Of a DNA stretch of 64,000 nucleotides, positions 1 through 11,100 are shown piece after piece. The notes under the pieces are model-generated. The model did no database searches. It worked only from the letters and a program-made list of their open reading frames with translations, and was not told where the DNA came from. The DNA comes from Euryodendron excelsum (Eukaryota; Streptophyta; Magnoliopsida; Ericales; Pentaphylacaceae): assembly GCA_033060915.1 (NCBI GenBank), contig CM065393.1, positions 6,070,001-6,134,000 of the forward strand, given 5' to 3'. Numbering within the stretch: the stretch's first letter is position 1; each line of letters starts with the position of its first letter. A program made the position numbers and the translations under genes.

Positions 1-38
1 ATGAGAAAATCATTCCCAAACTATCCTCTCCGTTTGCA
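1..38 (+). repeat. 3' end of the copia 5' LTR (truncated by the window edge)
   Basis: These 38 bases align with 4837-4874 with three substitutions and end in the same TTTGCA. The tRNA primer site follows immediately. Confidence 0.9.
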
Positions 39-50
39 TGGTATCAGAGC
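39..50 (+). other. Primer binding site for initiator methionine tRNA
   Basis: TGGTATCAGAGC directly follows the LTR terminal CA. It is the usual plant copia primer site, complementary to the 3' end of initiator Met-tRNA. Confidence 0.93.
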
Positions 51-121
51 TAGCAATTGCTTGCTCCTCCCTCTTCTGTTTCCCCCTTCTATTTCTTGTT
101 TTTTGTCTCGGCTGTAGCACT

Positions 122-1085
122 ATGTCTGATGCTTCAATTGACTCCACTGTTGTCCCACCATCCTGCTCTACTACAAACCCATCAAAAGGTAATGGAATCA
201 ACTCCGATTCTCACTCTGTTCAAATTACCACTATCCACTTGAATGGTGATAAATTTTTGCGCTGGTCTCAATCGGTTCGCATGTACATCTGGGGGCGTGG
301 GAAGATGAGCTATTTGACTGGTGAAAAATCGGCCCCTACAAAAGATGATCCGGCCTATGCGACGTGGGATGCTGAAAATTTCCTGGTCATGAAATGGCTT
401 GTTAATACCATGGAAGAGGATATTAGCTCTAACTATATGTGCTATCCAAAGGCACAAGTGCTTTGGGAGACTGTGAATCAGATGTTCGGATCTGGGTAAT
501 CAATCTCAAATCTTTGAGTTGACTCTCAAACTTGGTGAGATGCGTTAAGGAGAGGATAGTGTTACCAAGTATTTCAACTCTCTGAAACGGGTGTGGCATC
601 TCGATCTATTCAATACCTATAAATGGAAATCTGTGGAAGATAGCCATCATCACAAGAAAATTGTGGAGGACAATCGGATTTTTAAATTTCTTGCAGGCCT
701 CAACATTAAATTTGATGAAGTACGGGGGAGAATTATTGGAAGATAGCCCCTTCCTTCAATTGGTGATGCCTTTTCTGAGGTAAGGAGAGAGGATAGTCGA
801 AGGAATGTGATGCTAGGCAAGAAAAGACCTGGTGTTACTGTTAAAAGCTCTGCCTTAGTGGCTGCCGATGCAAATTCCAACAAAGTCATGACTTACCAGC
901 CTAGGAATGATGACAAACCATGGGTTTGGTGTGATTATTGCAACAAACTACACCACACCCAGGAGACTTGCTGGAAAATTCATGGCAAACCAGCAAATTG
1001 TAAGAGCAGCAAGCCTGGTGACAGATCTCGCCGAGCTTTCCCTACTGCCAATGAAGTTGAGGTTAGCCCCTTCACTAAAGAGTAG
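122..1085 (+). pseudogene. copia gag (nucleocapsid/capsid) pseudogene
   Basis: The likely start is the ATG at 122, after the untranslated leader. The first part resembles the plant copia Gag (UBN2/Retrotran_gag) family, with a motif around LNGDKFLRWSQSV. A one-base shift near 488 and an in-frame TAA at 546-548 break the frame, and another stop follows near 745. The later part (807-1085) keeps a CX2CX4HX4C zinc knuckle around CDYCNKLHHTQETC, which binds RNA in the nucleocapsid. The polyprotein would package the element's RNA. It is not intact here. Confidence 0.88.
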
Positions 1086-1189
1086 ATGGAGCATCTTCTT
1101 ACACTGCCAAAGTTTAATTTATCATCTGGTATTCCAAGTGTGTCTTTGGCTCAGACAGGTAATGAACCTAATTTCTATCTTTTTGTCTA

Positions 1190-4100
1190 ATTCTTCCGCT
1201 CCTTGGATCATTGATTCAGGAGCCTGTGATCATATGACTAGTTCTTCGTATTTATTTAAATCTTATTCGCCATGTTCCGGAAATGAAAAGGTTAGAATTG
1301 CAGACGGTAGTTTTTCATCAATTGCAGGTAAAGGCGTAATAAAAATCTCAGAAAGAATAGATCTTAAATCTGCTCTTTATGTTCCTAAACTTGCCTGTAA
1401 TCTCTTGTCTGTAAGCAAATTATTCAAAGATTCTAATTGTTGTGTTACCTTCTTTGAATCTCATTTTACTTTTTAGGACCAGAGCTCGGGGAGGACGATT
1501 GGCAGTGCTAGGATGATAAATGGTCTCCACTATTTTCATGATAATCTATCTAGTAATAAAAAGGCTCAAGGCTTTAGTAGTATCAATTCTATCTCGGTTC
1601 GTGAACAAATAATGGTTTGGCATTGCAGATTAGACCATCCTATATTTTCCTATCTAAAATATCTGTTTCCATCATTTTTTAAGACTATAGGCTCTGCATC
1701 TTTTCAATTTGAAAGTTGTTTTTTGTTCAAAAGTCATTGTGCAACTTATCTTCCTAAACCTTATCGTGCATCAAAACCATTCTATTTATTTCATAGTGAT
1801 GTGTGGGGACCTTCAAAGATTACTACTATGTCAGGAAAAAGGTGGTTTGTGACATTTATAGACGACCGTACTTGTCTTTGCTAGATTTACCTAATGGGTG
1901 AGAAACCTGAAGTTGAAAAATTATTCAAAGATTTTTACAATATGATTGAAAATCAATTTCAAACAAAAATTAGTATACTTCGATCTGACAATGGAACAAA
2001 GTATTTTAATAAAGTTTTGAAACCTTTTTTACAAGAAAAAGGTATTTCTCATCAATCTTCATGTCGTGATACCCCTCAACAAAATGGAATAGCCGAAAGA
2101 AAAAATAAAAATTTGCTTAAAGTAGCTCGTGCTATCATCTTTTATATGAATATTTCAAAATATTTGTGGGGAGATGCTATTTTGATTGCATCCTATTTGA
2201 TCAACCGGATGCCTACACAAGTTCTACAGTGTATCACTCCATTAGATTGTTTCAAAAAGGGATTTCCAAAATCCAGAATTAATTCTGAATTACCTTTAAA
2301 AATTTTTGGTTGCACAGTTTTTGTTCACATACCAAATAAATTTCGGTCCAAATTAGCTCCGAGAGCTGAAACATGTGTTTTTTTGGGATATGCTCCTAAC
2401 GAAAAAGGACATAAATGTTTTAACCCTTAAACAAAAAAAATCCATATTACTATGGATGTCTCTTTTTTGGAAAATACTCCATTCTTTACCAAAAATTTCC
2501 TTCAGGGGGAGAAAATGGGTGAAGAAGATAATTTTTGGGAGAAATCTGCACTTTTACCCAGTATAATCGTTGACTTTCCTTCTCAAGACACTGAAACATT
2601 TCCCACTGAATCCTCTCCACAACTCACTAAGTTTTTTCTCAAAAAAGAAAACAACATTCAAGATGTTGGTATTGGCAGAATCGGTTTTTAACCAACAGAG
2701 AAGGAAATACTACAAAAGGATAAACTTCATTAGAATTATGAGCTTCTGGTTATACTAAAAAGAGAATCCCTAAAAGAAATAACGATTTTCCTATCATCCT
2801 AGTGCATAATCAATCAGAATCCCTGAACAATGGTTCTTTGAATATTTTAGGTAACTCTTCTCACATTCCTGTTTTTTCTAATTCTATTCCTATTTTATCT
2901 TCTGCTCCCATTTCGGATTCATATCTTATAGTATCTCCAGACAATAAAACCTCAGATCTTGACATTCCAATTGCCATAAGAAAAGGAACCCGAACATTCA
3001 CTAAATATCCTATTGACAAATGTGTTTCCTACCAAAGACTCTCCAATAATCTTAGAGCATTTACTTCAAATATTTCTCAACTTCTTGTGCCAAGAAATAT
3101 CCAGGAAGCATTAGATGATCCGAATTGGAAATTGGCGGTACTTGAGGAGATTAACGCTCTTAGGAAGAATGGCATGTGGGAGATCGTTGATTTGCCGATA
3201 GACAAGAAAATTGTAAGGTGCAAATGGGTTTTTTCAGTGAAATACAAGGCTGATGGCAGTTTAGGGAGGTACAAGGTGAGACTTGTTGTAAAAGGTTTTA
3301 CACAAACCTATGGAATCGACTACCAAGAGACGTTTGTCCCCGTAGCCAAAATAAACTCAATTCGAGTATTATTGTCCCTTGCCGTGAATTCCAATTGGCC
3401 TTTACACTAATTGTATGTAAAAACTGCGCTCCTTAATGGAGACTTAGAAGAGGAAGTTTTTATGAGTCTTCCACCAGGGTTTGAAGAAAGACTTGGTGTA
3501 GATAAAGTTTGCAGATTAAGAAAGTCATTATACGGCCTCAAATAGTCATCGAGGGCTTGGTTTGAATGTTTTGGCAAAGCAGTAAGACGTTACGAATACT
3601 GTCAAAGTTAAGCAGATCATACCATGTGTTATAAGCAATCAAAAGAAGTTGAAATTGCTATTTTGATTGTTTATATGGATGATATTATCTTGACAGGGGA
3701 TGATAGTGCCGAATTGAAAAGACTAAAAGAAAGGCTTACTGATGAATTTGAGATCAAAGACTTGGGTGTGTTGAAGTATTTCTTCGGAATGGAGTTTGCT
3801 AGGTCTAAGGAAAGTATATTTGTCAATCAACGCAAGTATGTACTAGACTTGCTTGGAGAAACGGGTATGCTTGCCTGTAAAATAGTTGAAACACTAATGG
3901 AACCCAACACAAAATTACAACCTGCTAAGACCGAAAGTGTAGTGAATAAGGAACAATATCAACGACTTGTTGGAAGGTTGATTTATCTGTCTCATACACA
4001 CGACTAAATGTAGCATTTTTTGTAAGTATGGTTAGTCAATTCATTCATTCGCTTTGACTGAAGTATTTTGAAGCAATTTACAGAATTTTAAGATATTTGA

Positions 4101-4629
4101 AGGGGACTCCTGGAAAAGGTCTCCTTTTAGAAACGTGGACATCTACAAATTGAAGCCTACACCGATGCAGATTGGGCTGAGAGTATAACAAATAGGAGAT
4201 TAACATCTGGACACTATTCATTTGTTGGAGGAAATCTTGTCACTTGGCGTAGTAAAAAACAAAATGTGGTTGCTAGAAGCAGTGCAGAGGTTGAATTTAG
4301 AGCAGTGGTTCATGATATTTGTGAAGTTATGTGGATTAATAAATTGTTAGAAGAGTTGAAGGCTTCAAATTCGCTGCCCATGAAGTTATACTGCGATAAT
4401 AAGGCAGCAATTTCAATCACCCACAATCCAGTTTTTCATGACAGAACAAAGCATGTAGAAGTGGATAAACACTTTATCAAGGAAAAACTTGATAGTGGGC
4501 TGATTTGTATGCCATACATCCCGATTGCCGAATAGATTGCTGATGTATTTACTAAGGGGCTACACAATAAGCAATTTGATGTTTTAATGGGCAAGTTGAC
4601 TATGGAAGATATCTTCAAGCCAGCTTGAG
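1190..4629 (+). pseudogene. copia pol (protease, integrase, reverse transcriptase, RNase H) pseudogene
   Basis: The domains run in copia order. The aspartic protease motif is WIIDSGA (Asp codon 1213-1215). A GAG-pre-integrase stretch lies near 1600. The integrase core has SDVWGP near 1797, RSDNGT near 1981 and NGIAERKN near 2084, so Asp, Asp and Glu can be seen. The reverse transcriptase has KWVFSVKYKADG near 3221 and YMDD near 3674. RNase H has DADW near 4160 and YCDNKAAI near 4390. At least six stops interrupt it (for example near 1884, 2430, 3410 and 4007), with frame changes between blocks. Most catalytic residues survive, so decay is moderate. Confidence 0.92.
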
Positions 4630-4635
4630 GGGGAG
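4627..4635 (+). other. copia polypurine tract
   Basis: GAGGGGGAG lies immediately 5' of the LTR start TGTTGGAAAA. This is the expected primer for plus-strand DNA synthesis. Confidence 0.88.
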
Positions 4636-4874
4636 TGTTGGAAAATTAGAAAGATATTCGGCAGTAATTATCAAGATTGAATAGCTGTAAATAAGGCTGT
4701 ATAGTGGTAATTAGTCAATGATTATAAATTAGGAATGTATCTTTATTAAGTAAACTGATTAGTTATTCTTTTCTTAGTTTAGATTTCTTGTAATTCCTAT
4801 AAGTAGGAATCGTGTAAGTCAGAAATTATTCAATGAATGAGAAAGTCATTCCCAAACTATTCTCTCCATTTGCA
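4636..4874 (+). repeat. copia 3' LTR (239 bp)
   Basis: It starts with TGTTGG after the polypurine tract and ends in TTTGCA, matching the 5' LTR end at base 38. The short length fits a small plant copia lineage. Confidence 0.92.
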
Positions 4875-5664
4875 GAATTACATTAATAATGTAGTTGGAA
4901 CGTGGAATATGTTGTGTAGTTCAAATTGTCAGTGTGGTTTTCTTTGAACTAGGGATCCAAGTCATCAAATTGAGTATCCTTAAAATACTAAGCTTTTTCA
5001 CCTTAACTTCTGGATATTTGTTATGTTGGAATATTGCATGGAAAACATTTCACTTCAGTATCCTCTATGTTTTTAGTTATTGATGTGCTATGGGGCATGG
5101 CCCTTTGCTTGTATTCTTCTGTAGAAAGAAAATGTTCGAAGTTAGAACACTAATTGAAAGTTTTGGATTGAGAGTGTTCTGTGTTCTAGATCATGCATTC
5201 CAACACATAGTTCATTCGCTGGTGGCATCCTCTGGTAGCTTTGATATGTGTATCCACATATACAACACAAAACAGTTTGATATCGCCATTTGGATGGAGT
5301 AAGGGAGGACCTTTCCTTCCGTAGCAATAGTACCAAGCAGTCTCCCACCGAGGGGGACTTAATGGGGTAATGTTCCTTTCTTACTCTCGTGTATGGAAGT
5401 CTTTTGTTCATGAGAATGCCCCATTGAATACACAGGTTGATTGTTATATCTAGTCAAGTGTTGAATTAGGATGGTCAGATGAAGATGCCATAACATGCCA
5501 CTAGAAGAGAAGTTGATTTTTTTTAAAATGGGCCGTTGAATACAGATGTTAACTCTCATTTTTTGAAGTTTGTATGGAAAATGCACTCCAAAGTAATACT
5601 TTTTATTTCTTCTATAAATTTGAGGAATAATTATATTGTAATGAAAGTATCATTTGGGCAAGGA
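4875..5664. other. Non-coding, nothing recognised
   Basis: This is the sequence between two copia elements. The open frames are short, have no recognisable motif, and overlap one another on both strands. It may contain older parts of the second copia element that have decayed past recognition. Confidence 0.5.
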
Positions 5665-6530
5665 TTTTGAGCTGAAAGACCTACGAACTTGAAGTACTTT
5701 CCTGGAATTGAAGTAGCTACAACAGAGGAAAGTATCTTCATTCTTAGAAGAGGTATGTATTAGATGTCTTTAGAGAGATGAGTATGTTGGGCTGAAAGTC
5801 CATTGTATCCTTTTAAGCCCAATCATATCTTAAGGGAAGATAGTGAGAGTGATCTAGTAGGCGTAATTAGAAATAGAAGGTCAGGGGGAAGCTTAGTTGT
5901 CTATCGTACCCTTGATAATACCTATGCTGTGAGTATAGGCAGTCAGTATGTAGAAACACCTAGTTTGTGTCATTGGAAGCATTTATACAGGTTTTTGGAC
6001 GTCCTAGAAATATGTGTATATATATATTTGTTTTTTGAACAGGATAACCTAAGGTCCTTGTCATTTAATAATGAAGATTAGCCTGGTTCTGTTACTCTGG
6101 GGAGACCTACAATGGGTATTGGCAAATTAGTAGCTATTAATTTAGTATACTGGAGAAATAAAAAATTAGTTGCTCTATCAATTATCAATTGTGAGGTTGA
6201 GTCAGAATGATGGATTTCAGTTTAGACCTGGAGGATCATAAGGGGCTTTACTCTGAGGTGGGACGCTAGAGTAGCCTTTAAGCTTTGCCATAATCTGGAG
6301 TGGTGTGATAAGACTGAATGTATGGAGGTAGGGTGGCAATTCACTGAAGTGCAGCTGGGAGTCTTGTCTCATTTGCACAGTTACTGTAATAGGTGACCAG
6401 TTTGCAAATGTTGTGGCCAGAGGAATAACTGGAGGAACTTTCCCCCTAATTTTGCAAGCAAGCTGGTTGGCATGTGTGATAATGATACCCAGTTACCAGC
6501 TTCCTTTATTCCATTCTTTTTTTTTTTTTT
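5665..6530 (+). pseudogene. Remnant of a second copia pol (RT end and RNase H)
   Basis: Translated in pieces, this matches the end of copia pol. The RT tail ELKDLR then KYFPGIEVATTEESIFILRR sits at 5671-5755 and corresponds to 3757-3832 of the first element. A decayed connection region follows with TYAVSIGSQYVETPS near 5922. The RNase H stretch VYWRNKKLVALS is near 6148. A C-terminal end ASKLVGMCDNDTQLPAS lies just before 6510, where copia proteins often have SKLGM-type ends. Stops and frameshifts are frequent, and no LTRs were found. It is clearly older than the element at 1-4874. Confidence 0.75.
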
Positions 6531-6541
6531 TGGTTTTTGGT

Positions 6542-6574
6542 GGGGGGGGTGGGGGGGGGGGGGGGGGGGGGGGG
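6542..6574. repeat. Poly-G tract (8 G, T, 24 G)
   Basis: A run of eight G, one T and twenty-four G sits just after a poly-T run. It can form G-quadruplexes and is error-prone in sequencing, so its length is uncertain. Confidence 0.9.
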
Positions 6575-8094
6575 TGGTGTTGGAGGGAAGGTGGTGTTCT
6601 ATAGCTCTTCTATTTTCAGGGGGATTAGTTATTACAAATATTATTAGAGAGAAATCCTATAGCTTTATAAAAGTCTCAATGGGTGTATGACATTTTGTGG
6701 ACAAAAATGTCCCCCGTAAATACATAATGGCAATAGGCTCCGTATTAATTAATGGGGATTAATGTAAATGAAACATAGTGCTAATAATGCTTTGAAAGTA
6801 ATTGTGTTTAATTACATTAAAGACATATATTGATTCTTTCCTGTCATATATTGTTGAGCAACAAAATTGAAACAAAGAAATGAAACTTGATAGTTTTTTA
6901 ATTCAAAAAATGATTGTTAAAAGAAACTTAAAGTTTTTGTTATGACGATTAGAATTATCTATTATGAAATTACAAAATATGACAAGAAATTCAATTATTT
7001 CAATGTGATATTTTGACAAAAAGAATGACAAAAAACGTATGAGGGAAAATGTAAGAATAGATGGGTTGCTCTCCAACAAATGCGGATAATTTCATCTTTA
7101 AGTAATTTGATTCAGTTAAATTTTAGTATGAATAAAAGTTCAATCGAACACTTGTTCTCTAAAACAAAAGGTCAGAACCTTGAAACAAGGCTAGAAGACC
7201 TTCCCCTATGCAGGTTGGCACCCATAGAAGCTTGCATGGGCATTCATCTGCTCCAAATCAGTCCTGAAGATAGATTTCTGAAAAAGTACCCTTTAATTCT
7301 GAAATTCAAAGCCCTGACCGGTCACTGAAAAGCTTTCAGACCCTTTTGTGAGCAAGTTATTCTAGCAACTTGCTGTGCCATGTCCGTTCTCATTTTTCGT
7401 GAGTTGCAACTTAGGAGCTTTAGACCGTGGTCAGAGATTTTGTCGGGGTTCCGTCTCTCCCACTCACTTTTGTGGGTGTGTGTGTGTGTGTGTGTGTGAG
7501 CATTGTGTCCTTGGATGCTTGTGAGCATCAGTTTAGTGTACATTTGCATAGGTGTGCATGCGTGTGCTTGATGCTTGTGTGTGTATGTGTGGAAGAAAGA
7601 AGTACGAGGGATTTCAAAATTTTTGTTTCTAGTGGTGATCTGTTGCTCCCTGCTTGATCCTATCTGTCTGTGGCTCTTGAAGAGTATTTCTCTTAGTTAG
7701 ATGGTTTAATCTTTTTACTGTATTTCTTCATTTTCCATTTTCCCCCTTTAAATTTCTTCCCCAGCACTATGTAGTACAAATAATCTGCTGGAGACTCATG
7801 CTATCATATTTTTGCTGACAAAAACAAAAATATTGTAAAACACAAAGAAATAAAGAAGTTTAGGGGCAGTTGTGTATGAGGAAATGTTTGAGCCCAAGAT
7901 AGAGGACCAAACATGATCAGTATCAAGAGAGACGCATCAACCTTTATGTGGCTGTTAGCAGAAGGCATTTCACTTTGAGCATCTTTATACTTGTTGGGCA
8001 CTGCTTATGGTATATAATTACAGCTCCATGCTTGAGGTGTAGAAAGTACTGATTTGTTCTTAATCATCTGTTTCTTGAACCTTTTGATTTTCAG
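6575..8094. other. Presumed intron sequence upstream of the first visible NSUN6-like exon
   Basis: No exon of the methyltransferase N-terminal half was found here. A GT microsatellite lies at about 7472-7499 and more GT-rich sequence near 7550-7590. A polypyrimidine stretch ending TTTTCAG leads into the exon at 8095. Confidence 0.6.
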
Positions 8095-8157
8095 ATGTTC
8101 TTGAGGGGGAAATATTTCTGCAAAATCTGCCAAGCATTATCACAGCACATGCTCTGG
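8095..8157 (+). CDS. NSUN6-like: NSUN6-like exon a ([10 protein letters not shown] block)
   Basis: The acceptor is GATTTTCAG and the donor is GTACTT. The exon starts with the last two bases of a split codon and ends with the first G of an Asp codon completed at 10287. It encodes the block [13 protein letters not shown] that precedes the AdoMet motif in NSUN6-type proteins. Confidence 0.9.
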
Positions 8158-11100
8158 GTACTTATCTTAACATCATATTTATTCTGACAGATTTGTAAAT
8201 ATTGTGGCCCTCTCTCTCTCTCTCTCTCTCTCCTCCTTTTTGCGATGGAAGTATTGCTGCTTATTCTGATCTTTGTTTGTGGCTGAACTTCATTGATTAC
8301 AGTTAGAATTCTTTTCTGCTTGTTACTTGTTAACATAGTTATTAGAATTGTACTGGACATGAAACTGGTGAAGTTGATGGTTCATTGGTTCAATTGGTTC
8401 AACAGTTGTTATAAATCAAAGTACTTTAATTATATTTCATTCATCTGTATGGCTTGTTAGTGGTGGAAATCTATAAGGGAAAGCAAGATGGTGTTAGGTG
8501 CCACACAGCTGACTGGAGTTACTGAATCAGCTGAGTCTCCGGCTTCCGGTTAGACAGGTTCCACTGTCCAATCCATATCGTGCTTGTTAGTGAAGTCTTT
8601 CAGAAATTCAATCTATGAAAATGGAGAATGTAATCAGTTAGGAACTATTTCATTGTTTTATGATTGCTTAAGATTAACATTACGTAATTCTAACATAACT
8701 TGAAGAGTCAAGTTTACAACAAAGGCTTCAAAAGTACTCAGTATACATTGGCCTTGTGTGCTTATCAAATAGGTATGTATATATGTGTATACATATATCT
8801 ATCATATATAAATGTATTGATTGCGTTAAGTGTTTTACACTTTGTGCTTCCTAAAATACCCTTCAAATTTGAGAATTGCCTAATTTTTTATAATTTGGCC
8901 CCATCTGGTAGACCAGTTAAAACTATCACTAATATCTTATATTATTATTAAGGCTATTATCTTTTACACGAGTCAAATATAAAAAGAAATTGATCAGCAA
9001 AGAAGAGGATAAAGTCGATGTTGAAAGTCTTTTTAATGAAGTCTACTACTTGCTAAAGGTGAGAGATATCTCGAATATTGTCTCTGTTAGCTGGCTGTAC
9101 TATGCATCTTCACGTGTTATAGTTGGCCATACCAATGCAAGGCGCCCTTAACTTCTTTGCTGTATGACTTGTAGATTACCATCACAATTAACTTGACTTC
9201 ACGACAGCTCAAACTTCTCGCCTTTGCAGCATTGCTTCATTTCCATGCTCTAAGTTTGGCAGAACTATCTAATTTAACAAATTCCATTATTCCATTGGCT
9301 CAAAACTATTTTTTCTACGCAACCAGGGCTCTTCAGTGTATCCCAAGTATGTTTTCTATCCTTTTGTTAACTATCCAACTCATATTTCATCTTCCTCAAA
9401 GGTTAGCAAGTTATATTACTCATTGATGCTTAATTTGTTTTTTTAATCCAAGACCTTTTGTAATAAATAGACATATATATTTTTCCAGTGGTTAATCATG
9501 ACTTAAAGCCTTTCCATGTAGTATCTTTTTTGGCGTTTGATTTCTCTATTTTATTGTCTTTGCCCACCATCTGTTTGGTTCAAAATTGTTAAAAGGATAA
9601 ATAATTAAGTTACACCTCTCCCTGCAAGCTTAAGCTTTTAAACTGAACTCAACTGAACTCATCTCAACTGAGCCTTTTCCAACAACTTGGGGTTGGCTAC
9701 ATGGGTCCTGTTTTGCCATTCTCTTTATCAAGGGCCATAATCTCTGTTAAGCCGCAATATAGCATGTCTTTTCTTTATTATCTCAACCCAAATTAATTTT
9801 AGCCTCCCTTGTCCCCTAGCATTACTCTCAATGTGGATAGGGTTACTTTTTCAACCGGGGCACTTAGCTGAGAAGTGGTTAACAATTAACAAAATGATAA
9901 AATTAATACAGTGATAAACAATTCCTTCAAGTCTTGGTTATAGCTGTTTGTATTTGTTGCCTTTTAAGTCCTGTGGTACTTTTGTTTATTGATGGGTTGC
10001 TTTTGTGAATAGAGATAGAGAGGCAATCTCTTTTGTGTTGCTGATGTTGGGATGTGGTGCATGTCAATTATCAAGTGTCTTGGACAAGGTTATCTGATGC
10101 CTTAATCATATGTGCTGGTGTATGGTACTTCAATGGCTAGTTATAGTATAACATCACGAAAAGCACCATATTATGCTGATTGCTTGGTTTTCATTTATTG
10201 CTTAATGTGCAAATTTGCTTAGGTTTTATAGGGAGGGTTTTCTTTATGTAACATATTCTTGTGGTTATCTTCGTTTTATGCCTCAGATCCTCAACAGGGA
10301 GAGAGGATATTGGATATGTGTGCAGCTCCAGGAGGGAAAACAACTGCAATTGCAATCCTTATGAAGGACAAAGGAAAGGTGGTTGCAGTTGATAGATCTC
10401 ACAATAAGGTGCAGTTTCTAATAGATCTCTCAGTTAGTTTCTTGTCATATGACTCTAGTATTATCAAATCTATATACTATATACTACAGAAGAAAAGGAG
10501 GCTGCTATTGCTATGGTTGCAACATAGTGGCTTGTTTTGAGTGGCTCCAAAGTAATGATTATAAGTTTTTTGTTTTAAGAGTAAAAATAATAAATATTTG
10601 TTTGGTTCTCTTTGGTTTACTGTACAAGTTTTTTTTTTCTTGGACTATGATCATAGTACTTAATCTTCAATGTACTTAATTAGTTCATGTATTTATGGTG
10701 TTTGACAAGATGAAGCATGATACTTTGTTTTTCGTGATAATTTTTTTTTTTGTGTAAAATTCAAGCCATTGTATATTGTATTTATGATATTCAAATGAAA
10801 AGAAACTTTGCTTTACTATTTACCAAAAAATATACAGAGAAAAGAAAAAAAAACTTCATTATCTCCCCCAGTCTTTTTAATTTTTATCTCATTATGTTAA
10901 CAATTTGTCTTGGTGACACGTGGCTCATTGTGAGGTTTTATCTTTTATTATATAATATTTATACTTTTTTTTTTGTGATTGATTACATTTGTTTTGGTTC
11001 ATATATGTATACATGTTGGTATATTGTTTCACATTATTTATGTTGGCAAATATATTTTAGGTTCATGTACATAAGTTAGTTAATGAACATAAGATTTGTT

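Larger units (their letters stand above)
1..4874 (+). mobile_element. Ty1/copia LTR retrotransposon, nearly full length, degenerate
   Basis: The layout is classic copia: 5' LTR end, tRNA primer site, gag, protease, integrase, RT, RNase H, polypurine tract, 3' LTR. The last 38 bases of the 5' LTR match the end of the 3' LTR with three differences. The order integrase before RT defines Ty1/copia. Several stops and frameshifts break gag and pol, so the copy cannot act on its own. The 5' LTR start and the left target duplication are outside the window. The element shares the NSUN6-like gene's orientation and probably sits in one of its upstream introns, an inference because no upstream exon is visible. 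Confidence 0.95.

Noticed and set aside
6413..6690. Open frames through the poly-G tract (poly-Gly)
   Set aside because: Homopolymer artefact next to a copia remnant.
9640..9730. SINE near the GGGGTTGGCTAC motif
   Set aside because: It resembles a widespread plant repeat, but no polymerase III boxes or ends could be defined.
10409..10540. Extension of the AdoMet exon past 10408
   Set aside because: The frame stays open by chance, but conservation stops at HNK and resumes exactly at 35607; the donor GTGCAG and phase match.
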